DNA of 64,000 nucleotides from Marinobacter confluentis (GCF_004785685.1 NZ_SRPF01000004.1:124001-188000); one strand, 5' to 3'; positions 43,984 through 53,657 are shown, counted from the first letter of the stretch. Program-made: numbers and translations. Notes: generated by a model from the sequence alone, not told the origin.

Positions 43984-44676
43984 TCAGATCTCAGCGCCCG
44001 CCTGGATCAGCAGCATTTCCAGATCGCGTTTATGGCCAGCGCGGGCGAGGTCGAGCGCCGACCGACCATCTTCGTTTCGGTAATTCACATCGGCACCGGC
44101 AGCAACCAGCATCTCCGCGGTCAGAAGATCCCCGCCCTCCACAATCTGCATCAGCAGCGACCGTCCATCCTGGCTGACATTGACGTTGGCACCGGCGGCT
44201 AGCAGGACTTTCACCACCGTCAGATGGCCATTGCGGGCCGCCAGCATAACCGGCGTGGTGCCTTCCGCATCCCGGGCATTCACATCCGCGCCGGCCGACA
44301 GCAGCAGGCGAACTAGGCGGCGCTGGCCATCCGCAGCAGCAATCATCAGCGGGGTGTTGCCATCGGGATTCGCCCGATCCGGAGCAGCACCCTCGCTCAG
44401 CAGAAACCAGGCGATACGATCCTCCCCAGCCCGAACAGCCGCTTCCAGGGGCGTGCCCTTCTCGGTCAGCGTATTGAGGGAAGCGCCGGACTCGGCCAGG
44501 CTTTCAACTTCATCCTGGTCCCCACTGCTGACCGCCTGAATCATCGGGGTATCGGCAGCCTTTGCTTCGCTCTGGGCCAGGTTGGAAGGCTGCTTGCTGG
44601 CGCATCCGGCGAGGAAAACGCCGGTTAAAAAAATCAGCAGAACAGTTCGGAGTGTGGTGCCGGTTCCCTGGGCCAT
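43984..44676 (-). CDS. Ankyrin-repeat lipoprotein
   Basis: This 230-residue protein begins with a lipoprotein signal (LTGVFLAGCAS, lipobox Cys at about residue 25). Five or six ankyrin repeats follow, with repeated GADVNARD-, GHLTVVKVLL- and G-TPLMIAA-type units from about residue 40 to 225. Ankyrin stacks bind protein partners; no partner is visible. It may be anchored to the inner or outer membrane facing the periplasm. It is convergent with the hydrolase gene and separated from tmcA by 73 bases. Confidence 0.9.
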   Translation of the reverse strand: MAQGTGTTLRTVLLIFLTGVFLAGCASKQPSNLAQSEAKAADTPMIQAVSSGDQDEVESLAESGASLNTLTEKGTPLEAAVRAGEDRIAWFLLSEGAAPDRANPDGNTPLMIAAADGQRRLVRLLLSAGADVNARDAEGTTPVMLAARNGHLTVVKVLLAAGANVNVSQDGRSLLMQIVEGGDLLTAEMLVAAGADVNYRNEDGRSALDLARAGHKRDLEMLLIQAGAEI

Positions 44677-44749
44677 GATTCTCTGGTCTCTGTTAAAACG
44701 TGAAAACGCCTATTCTGTTCACCTGCTACCGTGAATTAAATCGAGCTGA

Positions 44750-46858
44750 TCACAACTCAGGCCGGTTCTGTAAAAGTTTCTCCAGCAGGGCCCGCAAGCG
44801 GGCCTCACCTTCCTCACGGCCCAGACACAACCCATCGCGCCTGAGTTGCGACCATTCCCAACCCTGAAGCACCGCCCTTGCCCAAAGCTCAGCTTCGGCG
44901 TTGAGCATCAGCCACGCTGCCACACCGTCACTCATTGAAAGGTTGCGCAGCACCGGCAGAGTCAGATCAAAGCCGCGATAACCATGGGCAAAGCTCAACA
45001 GATCCCGGCGGTCATCCTCGTTCAGGGATTCCACTCCAGGCAGGCTGGCAGTCAGTTGCAGCAGCAGGCGTGGGTTCAGATCCCGCCAGTTATCCGGCAC
45101 CAGCATCAGCCAGTGCCGCGCCAGACGCCGGCGCAGGTTCTCCACCAACTGCCGACCGGGCTCGGATGTGCCGCTCAGCATCTGCAGAGGCAATTCGCCG
45201 CTGCTGGCCTCCCGGGACAACCCCAGCCGAACCGGCATCAGCCCGCAGCCTTGCCAGAACGTCACCAGCTCGGGGTTGCCACCAAAACTCGTTCCCAGAC
45301 CGTCCAGCCCCTGTGCTTCAGCATGGCCCTGCGCGGCCCGAACCAGTGAACGACCCACACCCTGCCGACGGGCACTGGCGTTAACGGCGATTCGCACAAC
45401 CCGCAATAACCGCTGCCGGGCGGCATCCGCAAACCCGCTGTGAGACGCCAGGGACTGGGGCAGCAGATGACCGCGAACACGCCGCTGGCCCAGCATGACT
45501 TGATGCGCCAGCCCTTCATCCAGCCCACCTTCCACGGTGGCCCAGAGGACGCCAACCACCACCCCGTCGATGGTCGCTCGCCAGCTGACGGCGGCCGGAT
45601 CATCCATCCACTGCCGCAGATCCGACGGCGTGGTGCGGTAATGGGCGTCCACCAGCAGGCCGAAACTCTGCTGCAACTCCGGATCACTGGCATCGGCCGG
45701 ATACCAGCGCTCAATCACCACCTGGGGTTCACCGCCGGACGCATGTTCAGGCAGCTCAGGGGCCTCGGCATCAAGCAAAAACATCCGGCTGATCAACGGC
45801 TCCAGCGGATCCGATTCCGCCCAGCGAATCGGCGCCTGAAGCGACGCCTGCTTCCAGTGCGGCGTTTCGTTGTCCAGCACACCGCGAAACCGCACCGAAA
45901 ACCCCCTCCCGGCGCCCTCGTAGCCATGCACCGTGGTCGCAAACACCACCCGCGGCCAGCCCAGCAGAATCTGCCGCAGGCGATAGGGCGGCACCGCGGC
46001 TGCCTCATCGACCATGATCACTTCCGCTTCCGGGCGCTGCTCCAGCAAATCATCAACCGACAGATACCGGACCCTGCCCTCACCGACCGCCGGTTCCGCA
46101 TGGCGAAGCAGCGTCTCAACCGCCGCCGGTTCATTGGCTGTCACCACCACCTGCTGCCGACCCTCGGCAACCAGCCGGGCCGCCGCCATGCCCAAAGCCG
46201 CCGACTTGCCACGGCCACGGTCAGCGGTAATCACCAGCGGCCTGCGCCGCCGACCAAGCCCGGTTTTCACAATGCGTTCAACCAGACTGGTCTGCTCAGA
46301 CGTTGTGCCCGGACGGAACGGAGGCTCTACCGGCTTCGGACCGGAGGGCAAGGGAGCAGACGGGTTTCCGGGCTGAACCCGCATAACGGACGAATCCTTG
46401 CCAAGCACCCTGGCCAGTCGCGCGAGAAACGGATGATCTCCCATTCCATCCAGCCCCAACCGCCGATAATCCGGATCCTCAAACCCGGACCAGTTAGCCA
46501 GCGGCGGCATCAACCAGAAAAACAGCCCACCGGCCGACAGCGTACCCGCCAGTGCAGCCAGCCCATCCGGCGGATTCCCCTGCCAGCCATCCCAGACCAC
46601 ACAGCTCAGGTCCTGCCCGAGCCAACGCCGGGCGTTTTTTGCGTGGATGGCAGTTATACCGTCAATGGCAGAAGCATCGTCGGTTCCGACCCAGACTCCA
46701 GGGGCGACCGAAAGCCCCGGAAGAACCGCGCGAAGCCAACCCCGCGAAGCCTCGCGGTCTCCCTCCAGCACCACCAGTCTTCGGTGACCAGCGCTTCGCA
46801 GGCGGTCCTGAAATTGCTGCCAGGCATCAATATCCGGCAGTTCCGTTTGATTCGTCAA
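44750..46858 (-). CDS. tmcA: tRNA(Met) cytidine acetyltransferase TmcA
   Basis: TmcA acetylates the wobble cytidine of elongator tRNA(Met), using an RNA-helicase-like ATPase module and a GNAT module. The 702-residue protein (671 in E. coli) has Walker A ITADRGRGKSAALG (about residues 210-223) and DEAAAVP. The GNAT acetyl-CoA-binding stretch NASARRQGVGRSLV and the C-terminal tRNA-binding region are also present. The start codon is TTG at 46858, four bases after the DUF2237 stop, with GAGG just before it; no later ATG keeps the N-terminal domain. The two genes form a unit. Confidence 0.93.
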   Translation of the reverse strand: MTNQTELPDIDAWQQFQDRLRSAGHRRLVVLEGDREASRGWLRAVLPGLSVAPGVWVGTDDASAIDGITAIHAKNARRWLGQDLSCVVWDGWQGNPPDGLAALAGTLSAGGLFFWLMPPLANWSGFEDPDYRRLGLDGMGDHPFLARLARVLGKDSSVMRVQPGNPSAPLPSGPKPVEPPFRPGTTSEQTSLVERIVKTGLGRRRRPLVITADRGRGKSAALGMAAARLVAEGRQQVVVTANEPAAVETLLRHAEPAVGEGRVRYLSVDDLLEQRPEAEVIMVDEAAAVPPYRLRQILLGWPRVVFATTVHGYEGAGRGFSVRFRGVLDNETPHWKQASLQAPIRWAESDPLEPLISRMFLLDAEAPELPEHASGGEPQVVIERWYPADASDPELQQSFGLLVDAHYRTTPSDLRQWMDDPAAVSWRATIDGVVVGVLWATVEGGLDEGLAHQVMLGQRRVRGHLLPQSLASHSGFADAARQRLLRVVRIAVNASARRQGVGRSLVRAAQGHAEAQGLDGLGTSFGGNPELVTFWQGCGLMPVRLGLSREASSGELPLQMLSGTSEPGRQLVENLRRRLARHWLMLVPDNWRDLNPRLLLQLTASLPGVESLNEDDRRDLLSFAHGYRGFDLTLPVLRNLSMSDGVAAWLMLNAEAELWARAVLQGWEWSQLRRDGLCLGREEGEARLRALLEKLLQNRPEL

Positions 46859-46862
46859 AGCC

Positions 46863-47243
46863 TCAGCTCAGGTCCATGGAATGACGTTTAAGGTCTTCAA
46901 GCGTTGAATATTTCAGAGCAGAACGGTGAGTCGCTTTAAGCTTAACCCTCGGCGCACAACCTGCCTCAAAAGCCTCCTGCCAACGGGAGGCACAAAGACA
47001 CCACGAGTCCCCGCCTTTCAGACCCTCAAAACCAAATTCAGGACGCGGTGTACTGAGGTCGTTACCTTTCGCTTTCGAGTACTCCAGAAATTCATCTGTC
47101 ACGACAGCACACACAACGTGTGCACCCAGATCATCCGGCCCTGTGTTGCAACATCCATCCCGATAAAACCCGGTCTTCGGGTCAGTCCCGCAAACCTCAA
47201 GCTTTTCCCCGAGTACATTCACAGCTTCTGTCATCGTTGCCAT
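46863..47243 (-). CDS. DUF2237 family protein
   Basis: This 126-residue protein of the DUF2237 family has the typical beginning NVLGEKLEVCGTDPKTGFYRDGCC. A row of conserved Cys and acidic residues follows, and GGDSWCLCASRWQEA near residues 79-93. Its function is unknown; homologues occur in bacteria and eukaryotes. I choose ATG 47243, with AGGAGA upstream. The in-frame codon at 47387 would extend the protein through repeat D. It precedes tmcA by four bases. Confidence 0.92.
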   Translation of the reverse strand: MATMTEAVNVLGEKLEVCGTDPKTGFYRDGCCNTGPDDLGAHVVCAVVTDEFLEYSKAKGNDLSTPRPEFGFEGLKGGDSWCLCASRWQEAFEAGCAPRVKLKATHRSALKYSTLEDLKRHSMDLS

Positions 47244-47270
47244 AAAATCATTCTCCTGATTCTGATTGAG

Positions 47271-47380
47271 CGGATTTGGAGGGGGGCTTTCAAAAATGTG
47301 CGGAGCCATGGATGGCGGAGCCCAAGCGCCACATGAATGTGCCGCAAGGAGCGTGTTTTGAAAGCCCCCCTCCAAATTCG
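47271..47380 (+). repeat. Structured dispersed repeat, copy D
   Basis: Arms 47274-47295 and 47356-47377 are perfectly complementary over 22 bases, and extend by three more pairs with one G-T. The core 47296-47355 carries GCCATGGATGGC (47305-47316) and CACATGAATGTG (47330-47341). It lies in the divergent gap between DUF2237 and the helicase gene, so it ends neither gene. Confidence 0.88.
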
Positions 47381-47474
47381 CCAGCACCCAACGAGCGGGC
47401 CAAACGAATTACTAGGCAAACGCAAGTATGTAGGAGCGCTATCTGAACCGCCAATTGCTCCGTACAATACCGCC

Positions 47475-49754
47475 ATGCTGAATCCAACCCTAACATCTGC
47501 GCCAGACCAACTGCCGGACTTTCTGACCGACGAACAGCGCGCAATCATCACCGCCGGTTTCGAACACGCAGTAATCACCGCGGTAGCGGGCAGCGGCAAA
47601 ACCTCAACACTGGCCTGGCGCATCCGCTATCTGCTTCAGCAAGGCCATGACCCTGACCGCCTGTTGGTGCTGATGTTCAACCGCAGTGCAAGAGTCGATT
47701 TCGAGCGAAAACTCAGGGAAATCACCAGAGACACCGGGCTGAGACTGCCGGAAATTCGCACCTACCACGCCATGGGATTCCGGCTCTACAAACGGTTCGT
47801 ACGGGAAGGGTATCTCCCCGGCTTCGCCGAAAAAATACTCACCGACCAGGAAATCAGCTTCCAGGCCTGGCAGCTGACCCGGCGGCTGGCACCAGAAGAC
47901 CTGACTGAAGAGATCAAACGCAACAAAAAAGACTTTGTCGAGACCGCCGTCAACTTTATCGACCTGGTAAAAACCACCCTGTCCCCCGCCGAGATCGTAT
48001 TCGAAGAACTGGGCTACGCCGACAAGCACCGCTACCTGGTCGACCTGTTCCACAGCTTTGAGCAATGGCGTAAAAGCCAGAGCCGGATCAGTTACGCCGA
48101 CATGCTGTACGAACCGGTCATGGCCATCCACCAGAACCCACCGCTGCAACGGCTGGTGGGCAACAAGATGGACATAATTCTGGTGGACGAATACCAGGAC
48201 ACCAACGAAATCCAGCATCTGCTGCTGCGCTATGTGGCCGGTGACCGGGCGCGGGTGACCGTGGTGGGCGACCCGGACCAGACCATTTACGAATTCCGCG
48301 GCGCCAAGCCCGAGTTCATACTTACCCGCTTCAGCCAGGAATTTGACCAGCCGCTGGAACAGACCCTGAGCTACACCTTCCGCTACGGCCATCAGGTGGC
48401 GTTACTGGCCAACCATCTGATTGGCCACAATACGGGGCGCAAGGACGTTCAGTGCCACTCGCACCCGACCACGCCGGACACAGGTATCACCCTGCATGAA
48501 CAGGAAAATGACAGCGATAGCGTGGTGAATCTGCTCCAGCCAATGGACCACGCTGCCCTGTCCAATACCGCCATTCTGTTCCGGGTCTGGAGCCAGAGCG
48601 TGCCCATTGAGTTGAAGCTGCTGGCAAAACAGATTCCCTACCGCATTGATTCTGGTAAGGGCGCCCTGTTCAGCCGTGAGGTTCAGGCCATCACCAGCCT
48701 GCTTTTGGTGGTGTCCAATCGCCTGCAGAACCTGCCTGACGAGGACCGGCTGGATGTGGCCCGGCAACTGATGCGGTTTCCCCACGTCGGCCTGAAAGAG
48801 CCGGAGCTGGAACAGCTAGCCCGCTTCCTCTCCCGCTTTTCGGAAGGCTGGCATGAACGGTTGATGGCGCTGGACTTCGACGCCCTGGCGCCCATGGCGG
48901 GGCGTAAGCTGCGTATACTCGGCGAAGTCCTGGCGCAACTGAATGGCCACAAAGGCCCGGTATCAGACGTGATCAGCCGGTATGCGGAAGCTACGGAGCT
49001 GAACGAAGGCATTCGCAGCCTGGCGCTGACCCACGAATCCGCGGAAGAGCGGATCGAGACGGTTCAGGGTTTCAGAGCCTATCTCGCCTCGCTGAAAGTG
49101 GATGCCTCCGGGGCGCTGGATCATCTGAAAGCACTGAAACAGCAGGCGGGTGAGAACACCTCCGGCGGTGTGCTGCTGTCCACCATTCACCGCACCAAGG
49201 GTCTGGAATGGTCGACGGTGATCCTGCCGGGGCTACAGGAAAAATACCTGCCCTACAGCCCCCGATCGCGGGACGACGTCAACGCGTTTCTGGAAAGCGA
49301 GCGGCGGCTGTTATACGTGGCCATGACCCGGACCCGGCACCAGTTGCATCTGATCACCCGGCCCTTTAGTGGGCAGCCGCATCTTGACGGCGACCTTGGC
49401 CCCAGCCGGTTTGTGCATGAACTCTGCTATGAGCTTTCCCGGGAACTGGGGACCTGGCTCGAACAACGAACCGAAAACCGGACCCAGCTCGCTGTCACGG
49501 CGCCGCTGACCAAAACCGCAGAGCGCTACGCCGCCCACGAATCGGTCACACTGGAAGGCACCCACACGCCACTGGCAACTGCGAACCAGCCAGTCTGGAC
49601 CCTGGAGCGGATCAACCATGCGGTTCTGGGGCCGGGCGTGGTGGTTGGTGAGGACCAGCAGTCCTTCGAGGTTCGATTTGATTCCGGCGATACGCTCAAC
49701 TTCAGCAAGAAAAGCGCCCATCTGTATTTCAACGCTTTGTCCAGAGAGGCCTGA
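47475..49754 (+). CDS. UvrD/Rep-family ATP-dependent helicase
   Basis: This 759-residue SF1A helicase is distinct from UvrD above. It has Walker A AVAGSGKTS (about residues 36-44), LMFNRSARVDFE in place of the usual T-N-K-A motif, motif II DEYQDTN, motif III GDPDQTIYEFRGA, motif V STIHRTKGLEW and motif VI VAMTRTR. The start is ATG 47475; the upstream frame runs through repeat D. No ribosome site precedes it. TACAAT at 47463-47468 could be a -10 placing the transcript start at or near the ATG. A role in repair or conflict resolution is inferred from the family only. Confidence 0.88.
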   Translation: MLNPTLTSAPDQLPDFLTDEQRAIITAGFEHAVITAVAGSGKTSTLAWRIRYLLQQGHDPDRLLVLMFNRSARVDFERKLREITRDTGLRLPEIRTYHAMGFRLYKRFVREGYLPGFAEKILTDQEISFQAWQLTRRLAPEDLTEEIKRNKKDFVETAVNFIDLVKTTLSPAEIVFEELGYADKHRYLVDLFHSFEQWRKSQSRISYADMLYEPVMAIHQNPPLQRLVGNKMDIILVDEYQDTNEIQHLLLRYVAGDRARVTVVGDPDQTIYEFRGAKPEFILTRFSQEFDQPLEQTLSYTFRYGHQVALLANHLIGHNTGRKDVQCHSHPTTPDTGITLHEQENDSDSVVNLLQPMDHAALSNTAILFRVWSQSVPIELKLLAKQIPYRIDSGKGALFSREVQAITSLLLVVSNRLQNLPDEDRLDVARQLMRFPHVGLKEPELEQLARFLSRFSEGWHERLMALDFDALAPMAGRKLRILGEVLAQLNGHKGPVSDVISRYAEATELNEGIRSLALTHESAEERIETVQGFRAYLASLKVDASGALDHLKALKQQAGENTSGGVLLSTIHRTKGLEWSTVILPGLQEKYLPYSPRSRDDVNAFLESERRLLYVAMTRTRHQLHLITRPFSGQPHLDGDLGPSRFVHELCYELSRELGTWLEQRTENRTQLAVTAPLTKTAERYAAHESVTLEGTHTPLATANQPVWTLERINHAVLGPGVVVGEDQQSFEVRFDSGDTLNFSKKSAHLYFNALSREA

Positions 49755-49837
49755 ATACGCCCTTTCCGAAACTTCCGAGGTTTTTAACGGTCACAGTTTC
49801 GGCAAGTAAAAGCCCATCGCAACAAGAGGTTTGTGTG

Positions 49838-50317
49838 ATGAAGTACCTTTTGGCGGTCGCAGGCCTCCTGTTTTTGCTACCAGGCTTTTCAGCCGCGGAC
49901 ATCTACCGCTGTGAATCGGCCGACGGGGTGCGCTACGCCGATGAGCCCTGTGGCGACCAGGCCGAGAAAATCAATGTGCAGGACAATCGCATCGGCGGCA
50001 GCTTCGGCCAGAATCTGCCGGAACAAGCCGAGCCTGACCCAGCCCCAGAACCCGAGCCGGAAACCGCCAACAACGAAACCGACACCTGCCGGTTTATCAA
50101 CTCCACCGATCTGCGCCGCTACCTGATCCGCGAACAGGTGGTGAAAGGCATGACCAAAGATCACGTTCTCAGGGCATTTGGCCGCCCGCCGGAAACCTAC
50201 CCCACGCCCCAGGAAACCTGGGTCTACCAGACCAAATACTACGGCGCCCTCTACGAGCTGACCTATGTGTATTTCAAGGACGGCTGCGTGGCGGACGTGG
50301 TTTACCGCAAGCCCTGA
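49838..50317 (+). CDS. DUF4124 domain-containing secreted protein
   Basis: This 159-residue protein has a signal peptide (about residues 1-20) and an N-terminal DUF4124-like stretch ADIYRCESADGVRYADEPC. A Pro/Glu-rich linker follows (repeated PEPEPE). The C-terminal segment KGMTKDHVLRAFGRPPETYP resembles the SmpA/OmlA fold that binds partners in the periplasm. The Cys pair suggests a disulfide. Function is unknown. ATG 49838 has AAGAGG seven bases upstream. It converges on the methyltransferase, whose stop is adjacent. Confidence 0.83.
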   Translation: MKYLLAVAGLLFLLPGFSAADIYRCESADGVRYADEPCGDQAEKINVQDNRIGGSFGQNLPEQAEPDPAPEPEPETANNETDTCRFINSTDLRRYLIREQVVKGMTKDHVLRAFGRPPETYPTPQETWVYQTKYYGALYELTYVYFKDGCVADVVYRKP

Positions 50318-51544
50318 TCAGCCCCGGTTCGCGCGGGTCGCGTCGATGAGCAGGTTTCTGGGGGTCAGGCTCCGCTGGCAGAAAGTGCCCAGCCGAACCG
50401 AATAGTCCTGTTCTTCCAGGAAAACGGCGTAATCCAGCACCAGCCACAACTCCAGAGGGCGACGGAACAGGTGCCGGACCAGTTCGTGACGCCGCACCTG
50501 CGCCAGACGCTGAATACCGTAGGCGTTCCAGGCGGCATAATCGGTATCGTCCGGAAGCGTCAGCCCTTTTTTATCAGCCGCCCAGCCACAGAACTGCCTG
50601 AAGTCTCCCTTTGCCACCCAACCAGGGTGGGACGGCACTGGCAGGTATTCATCCTGCTGGCGCAGTTGCCTCTGCAAGCCATCAAACCCCAATCGCCACT
50701 GGCTGAAGGTCTGAACCTGCTTTCGCACCCGGGCGGGAGCGGTCACCGTTTCTTCGACTGCTAGCTTGAGGTCGGCCCTGTTCACCTTCAGACAGTCATT
50801 CCATTGCCGGGCAAACCCGGAAAGCGGCTGATAATCTTCCCTGGCAGACAGATGAAAACAGCAGGGTGCAAGGCTTACCCTGGGCAGCGACTGTTGCGAC
50901 GCCTGGATGATCAGCTGCCTATGCAGGTCGCCGCAGGCATGCAATGCAACGCCGTGTGCTCCGTCAGGCAAATCGAGGCCCTCTGCCATCACATCCTGAC
51001 AATGAATGGTCAGCGCATCGCCGGCCCTCCGCGCCAGCCGGTTGCCATCTTCCACCAGTGCCGGATCCCACTCATAACCGGTGACCGGGGCTTCGGATAA
51101 CGGCAGCAGCGTGCGGGACAGATGACCCTTGCCGCAGCACCAGTCCACAACCGGAGCATTCAACGGCTTTACGGCCGCTGCAAAGGCACCTGCTTGCAAG
51201 CGCTTGCGTCCGGGCATGTCCCGGGCCCTGACTTCTCGCAGGGTGCAGGCGCTGGCAGCGATCGCGTCAGTGAATTCCGGGAGCGCCGTCAGACACTCCA
51301 GCTCTGCCAGTGCGGGCAGCCAGTTCGCCAGGCTATGGGCCAGGACCACCGGGTCGTTTTCAAAACGCTGACACTCATCCCCGCTGAAGGCATCAACCTT
51401 CGCGGACAGTTCCGGCCAGCGTCGGGTCCAGACCGGGTTGGGCTCGGTAAAAGGCGTGGGCTGCCAGAATTCCCGGTGTGCCTGCAGCCAGTCATTCAAC
51501 TGCCGCCAGTGGGCGTTGTATGAGTTGCAAGCCAACAGGGTCAC
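50318..51544 (-). CDS. Methyltransferase-domain protein (GSTCD-like)
   Basis: This 408-residue protein has a Methyltransf_32-type SAM fold in the middle. It has motif I VDWCCGKGHLSR (about residues 132-143), a GYEWDPAL acidic motif, ALHACGDLHRQL and LAPCCFH, like the human GSTCD C-terminal domain. The N-terminal 120 and C-terminal 170 residues are not recognised. The substrate is unknown. Its GTG start (51544) overlaps the dadA stop as GTGA, so it is translationally coupled to dadA. Confidence 0.75.
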   Translation of the reverse strand: MTLLACNSYNAHWRQLNDWLQAHREFWQPTPFTEPNPVWTRRWPELSAKVDAFSGDECQRFENDPVVLAHSLANWLPALAELECLTALPEFTDAIAASACTLREVRARDMPGRKRLQAGAFAAAVKPLNAPVVDWCCGKGHLSRTLLPLSEAPVTGYEWDPALVEDGNRLARRAGDALTIHCQDVMAEGLDLPDGAHGVALHACGDLHRQLIIQASQQSLPRVSLAPCCFHLSAREDYQPLSGFARQWNDCLKVNRADLKLAVEETVTAPARVRKQVQTFSQWRLGFDGLQRQLRQQDEYLPVPSHPGWVAKGDFRQFCGWAADKKGLTLPDDTDYAAWNAYGIQRLAQVRRHELVRHLFRRPLELWLVLDYAVFLEEQDYSVRLGTFCQRSLTPRNLLIDATRANRG

Positions 51545-52812
51545 TCCCGGAACCGGCCCGGCCTGAACGGATCCAGGCAGATGGCTGTGGGCTCACCATC
51601 AATCAGCTGCGCGATCACATCAGCGCTGCCTGCTGACAGGGTCCAGCCGAACGTGCCGTGGCCGGTGTTGAGAAACAGGTTATCCCGAGGGCCACGGCCA
51701 ATAATCGCCGGGCCATCCGGCGTCATCGGGCGAAAGCCGGTCCAGGTTTCGGCGGCCATCAGGTCGGCACAGCCGGGAAAACGGGACTCCACGGATTTAC
51801 GAATGGTGGCCAGCCGCGCCTCCGGAATGTCCCGGTTGAAGTCAGCCATTTCCACAAAGCCGGTGGCGCGCAGGCGGTCGCCCAGCCGGGTCGCGACCAC
51901 TTTGAAGTTGTCGTCATGAACGGTGGAAACCGGCGCGCGATTGGGATCTTTCAATGGCACGGTCAAGCTGTAGCCCTTGACCGGATAGATTGGCAGCTTC
52001 AGGTTCAGGGGCTGAGTCAGGCTGTTCGACCAGCAGCCGGCACAGACGACCACTGCGTCCACGTCCAGAACCTGAGTGCTGCCAGCAGCATCACGGATGG
52101 CGATGCGGGTGACCCGTTGATCATCCGCCATCAGATGGGTGGTTTCGGTGTTATAGCGGAAGTTCACGCCATTGTCTTCGCAGGCTTTCGCCAACGCCCG
52201 GCTGAACAGATGGCAGTCGCCGGTGCCGTCAGTATCGTAGCTAAGTGCGCCATAGAGCGGGCCATTGCCGGTCATCCCGGGCTCGGCTTCACGAACCTGC
52301 TCCGGCGTGAGCAGGCGCGAGGCAATACCCAGCTCGTTCAGCAGTTTCTGGGTCTGTCGATAGTTCTCAAGGGCCTCCGGGGTGCTGGCCAGATGCAGCA
52401 GGCCCCGGTGGTTGCCGTCAAATTCCAGATCCACCTGCTGTTCCAGCTCCATGAAGCGCTCGCGGCTGTGCATACCCAGGCGCAGCATGGCGCGCTTGTT
52501 CAGACCGTAAAGCCCCGGCGACCAGGCGTAGCGCAGGGTTGAAAACATGAATCTGAGGGTGTCGAGGGACGGCGGCAAGGACATTTTCAGAGGGCCGTCC
52601 TGCTTCAGCAGCCAGGGAATGGCCCGCATTACCATGGCTGAATCAGCCCAGGGATAAACCACGCCGTAGGAGCGCTGGGCGGCATTGGCTTTGCTGGTTT
52701 CATTACCCGCCTGGCCATGACGCTCCAGCACGGTGACCTGATGGCCCCGACGATTCAGTTCCCAGGCGGTGGTCACACCGACCACGCCGCCACCGATAAC
52801 GGCTATATGCAT
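51541..52812 (-). CDS. dadA: D-amino acid dehydrogenase (DadA-like)
   Basis: This 423-residue FAD-dependent oxidoreductase has the dinucleotide motif IAVIGGGVVGVTTAWEL at residues 2-18, the substrate region QRSYGVVYPW and the C-terminal FRPMTPDGPAIIGRG and GHGTFGWTLSAGSAD. DadA oxidises D-amino acids to 2-oxo acids with electrons passed to the respiratory chain. No alanine racemase (dadX) is adjacent. It starts two bases after the ppk2 stop and overlaps the following methyltransferase, forming a ppk2-dadA-methyltransferase unit. Confidence 0.88.
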   Translation of the reverse strand: MHIAVIGGGVVGVTTAWELNRRGHQVTVLERHGQAGNETSKANAAQRSYGVVYPWADSAMVMRAIPWLLKQDGPLKMSLPPSLDTLRFMFSTLRYAWSPGLYGLNKRAMLRLGMHSRERFMELEQQVDLEFDGNHRGLLHLASTPEALENYRQTQKLLNELGIASRLLTPEQVREAEPGMTGNGPLYGALSYDTDGTGDCHLFSRALAKACEDNGVNFRYNTETTHLMADDQRVTRIAIRDAAGSTQVLDVDAVVVCAGCWSNSLTQPLNLKLPIYPVKGYSLTVPLKDPNRAPVSTVHDDNFKVVATRLGDRLRATGFVEMADFNRDIPEARLATIRKSVESRFPGCADLMAAETWTGFRPMTPDGPAIIGRGPRDNLFLNTGHGTFGWTLSAGSADVIAQLIDGEPTAICLDPFRPGRFRE

Positions 52813-52814
52813 GA

Positions 52815-53657
52815 TCAGGCAACTCCATTCTCAGCCAGCAGGCGCCGGTATTTTTCCAGAACGTCAGAGCGCTCCTTCGGATAGGCCGGCGCCATGGTTT
52901 TCAGGGTGTCGGCCAGTATGCCAGCCACAATTGCCCTGGCCTGGGGTTTGCGGTCACCGGGCACAATCAGCCAGGGCGCTTCATCCGTATGGGTGGCGGC
53001 GATGGCCTCTTCGGCATAGGCCTCGTACTCTCGTCGCTTCTCCCAGCCATCGATATCAGACTCATCAAATTTCCAGCGCTTTCTGGGTTTGTCCAGACGC
53101 ATCAGCAGTCGCCTTCGATGTTCATCTTCGGAAAGATTCAGCCACACCTTTACCACAGTCGTGCCCTCTTCGATCAGATAGCGCTCGAAATTCCGGATCG
53201 ACCGGTACCGGTTTTCCCAGTTGTAGCTGTTGGGGGCATGCAGCGGCCAGACCCTCTCGGCGATGACCGCTTCGTGGTGACTGCGATTGAATGCGACCAT
53301 CTCCCCAAAGCCGGGCAGCAGGGGCGTCACCCGCCAGAGGAAATCATGCCGTTTTTCGGCGCCTTCAGGCCGCCCGAAAGACCAGGCGTGAAAACCCGCT
53401 GGGTCGGCATAGGTAGCCAGAGTGCGGATCAGACTGTCTTTGCCGCTGGTGTCCGGGCCCTGAACAATAAACAGCAGGGCTTTCTCACGGTTCGCCCATA
53501 ATCGGCGCTGGTACTCACCGATGTCATTCAGACTGGATTCAAGCCCGGGTAGGCCTTCCTCGTTCGCCAGAAGGGTCGGATAGTCCTGGAAACGGGGCTT
53601 TGCCGGATCGAAATACCAACCCTTGCTCCGGTTTTCAGTGGCGTCGTTTTTATTCAT
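52815..53657 (-). CDS. ppk2: Polyphosphate kinase 2 family protein
   Basis: This 280-residue PPK2-type phosphotransferase has Walker A IVQGPDTSGKDS (about residues 64-75), the lid region FGRPEGAEKRHDFLWR and the stretch FNRSHHEAV with acidic and Arg residues. The C-terminal part is ITHTDEAPWLIVPGDRKPQ-like. PPK2 enzymes use polyphosphate to phosphorylate nucleotides. The Walker A differs from the usual GxDAAGKGG-type form by Thr-Ser, and the usual Asp-Arg-Gly motif is not obvious. AGGGG precedes ATG 53657. The start of an operon with dadA. Confidence 0.87.
   Translation of the reverse strand: MNKNDATENRSKGWYFDPAKPRFQDYPTLLANEEGLPGLESSLNDIGEYQRRLWANREKALLFIVQGPDTSGKDSLIRTLATYADPAGFHAWSFGRPEGAEKRHDFLWRVTPLLPGFGEMVAFNRSHHEAVIAERVWPLHAPNSYNWENRYRSIRNFERYLIEEGTTVVKVWLNLSEDEHRRRLLMRLDKPRKRWKFDESDIDGWEKRREYEAYAEEAIAATHTDEAPWLIVPGDRKPQARAIVAGILADTLKTMAPAYPKERSDVLEKYRRLLAENGVA

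Noticed and set aside
45440-46891. Long plus-strand open frame (483 codons) opposite tmcA
   Set aside because: The opposite strand holds the complete TmcA with Walker and GNAT motifs; this frame is a shadow with Arg/His/Pro-rich content.
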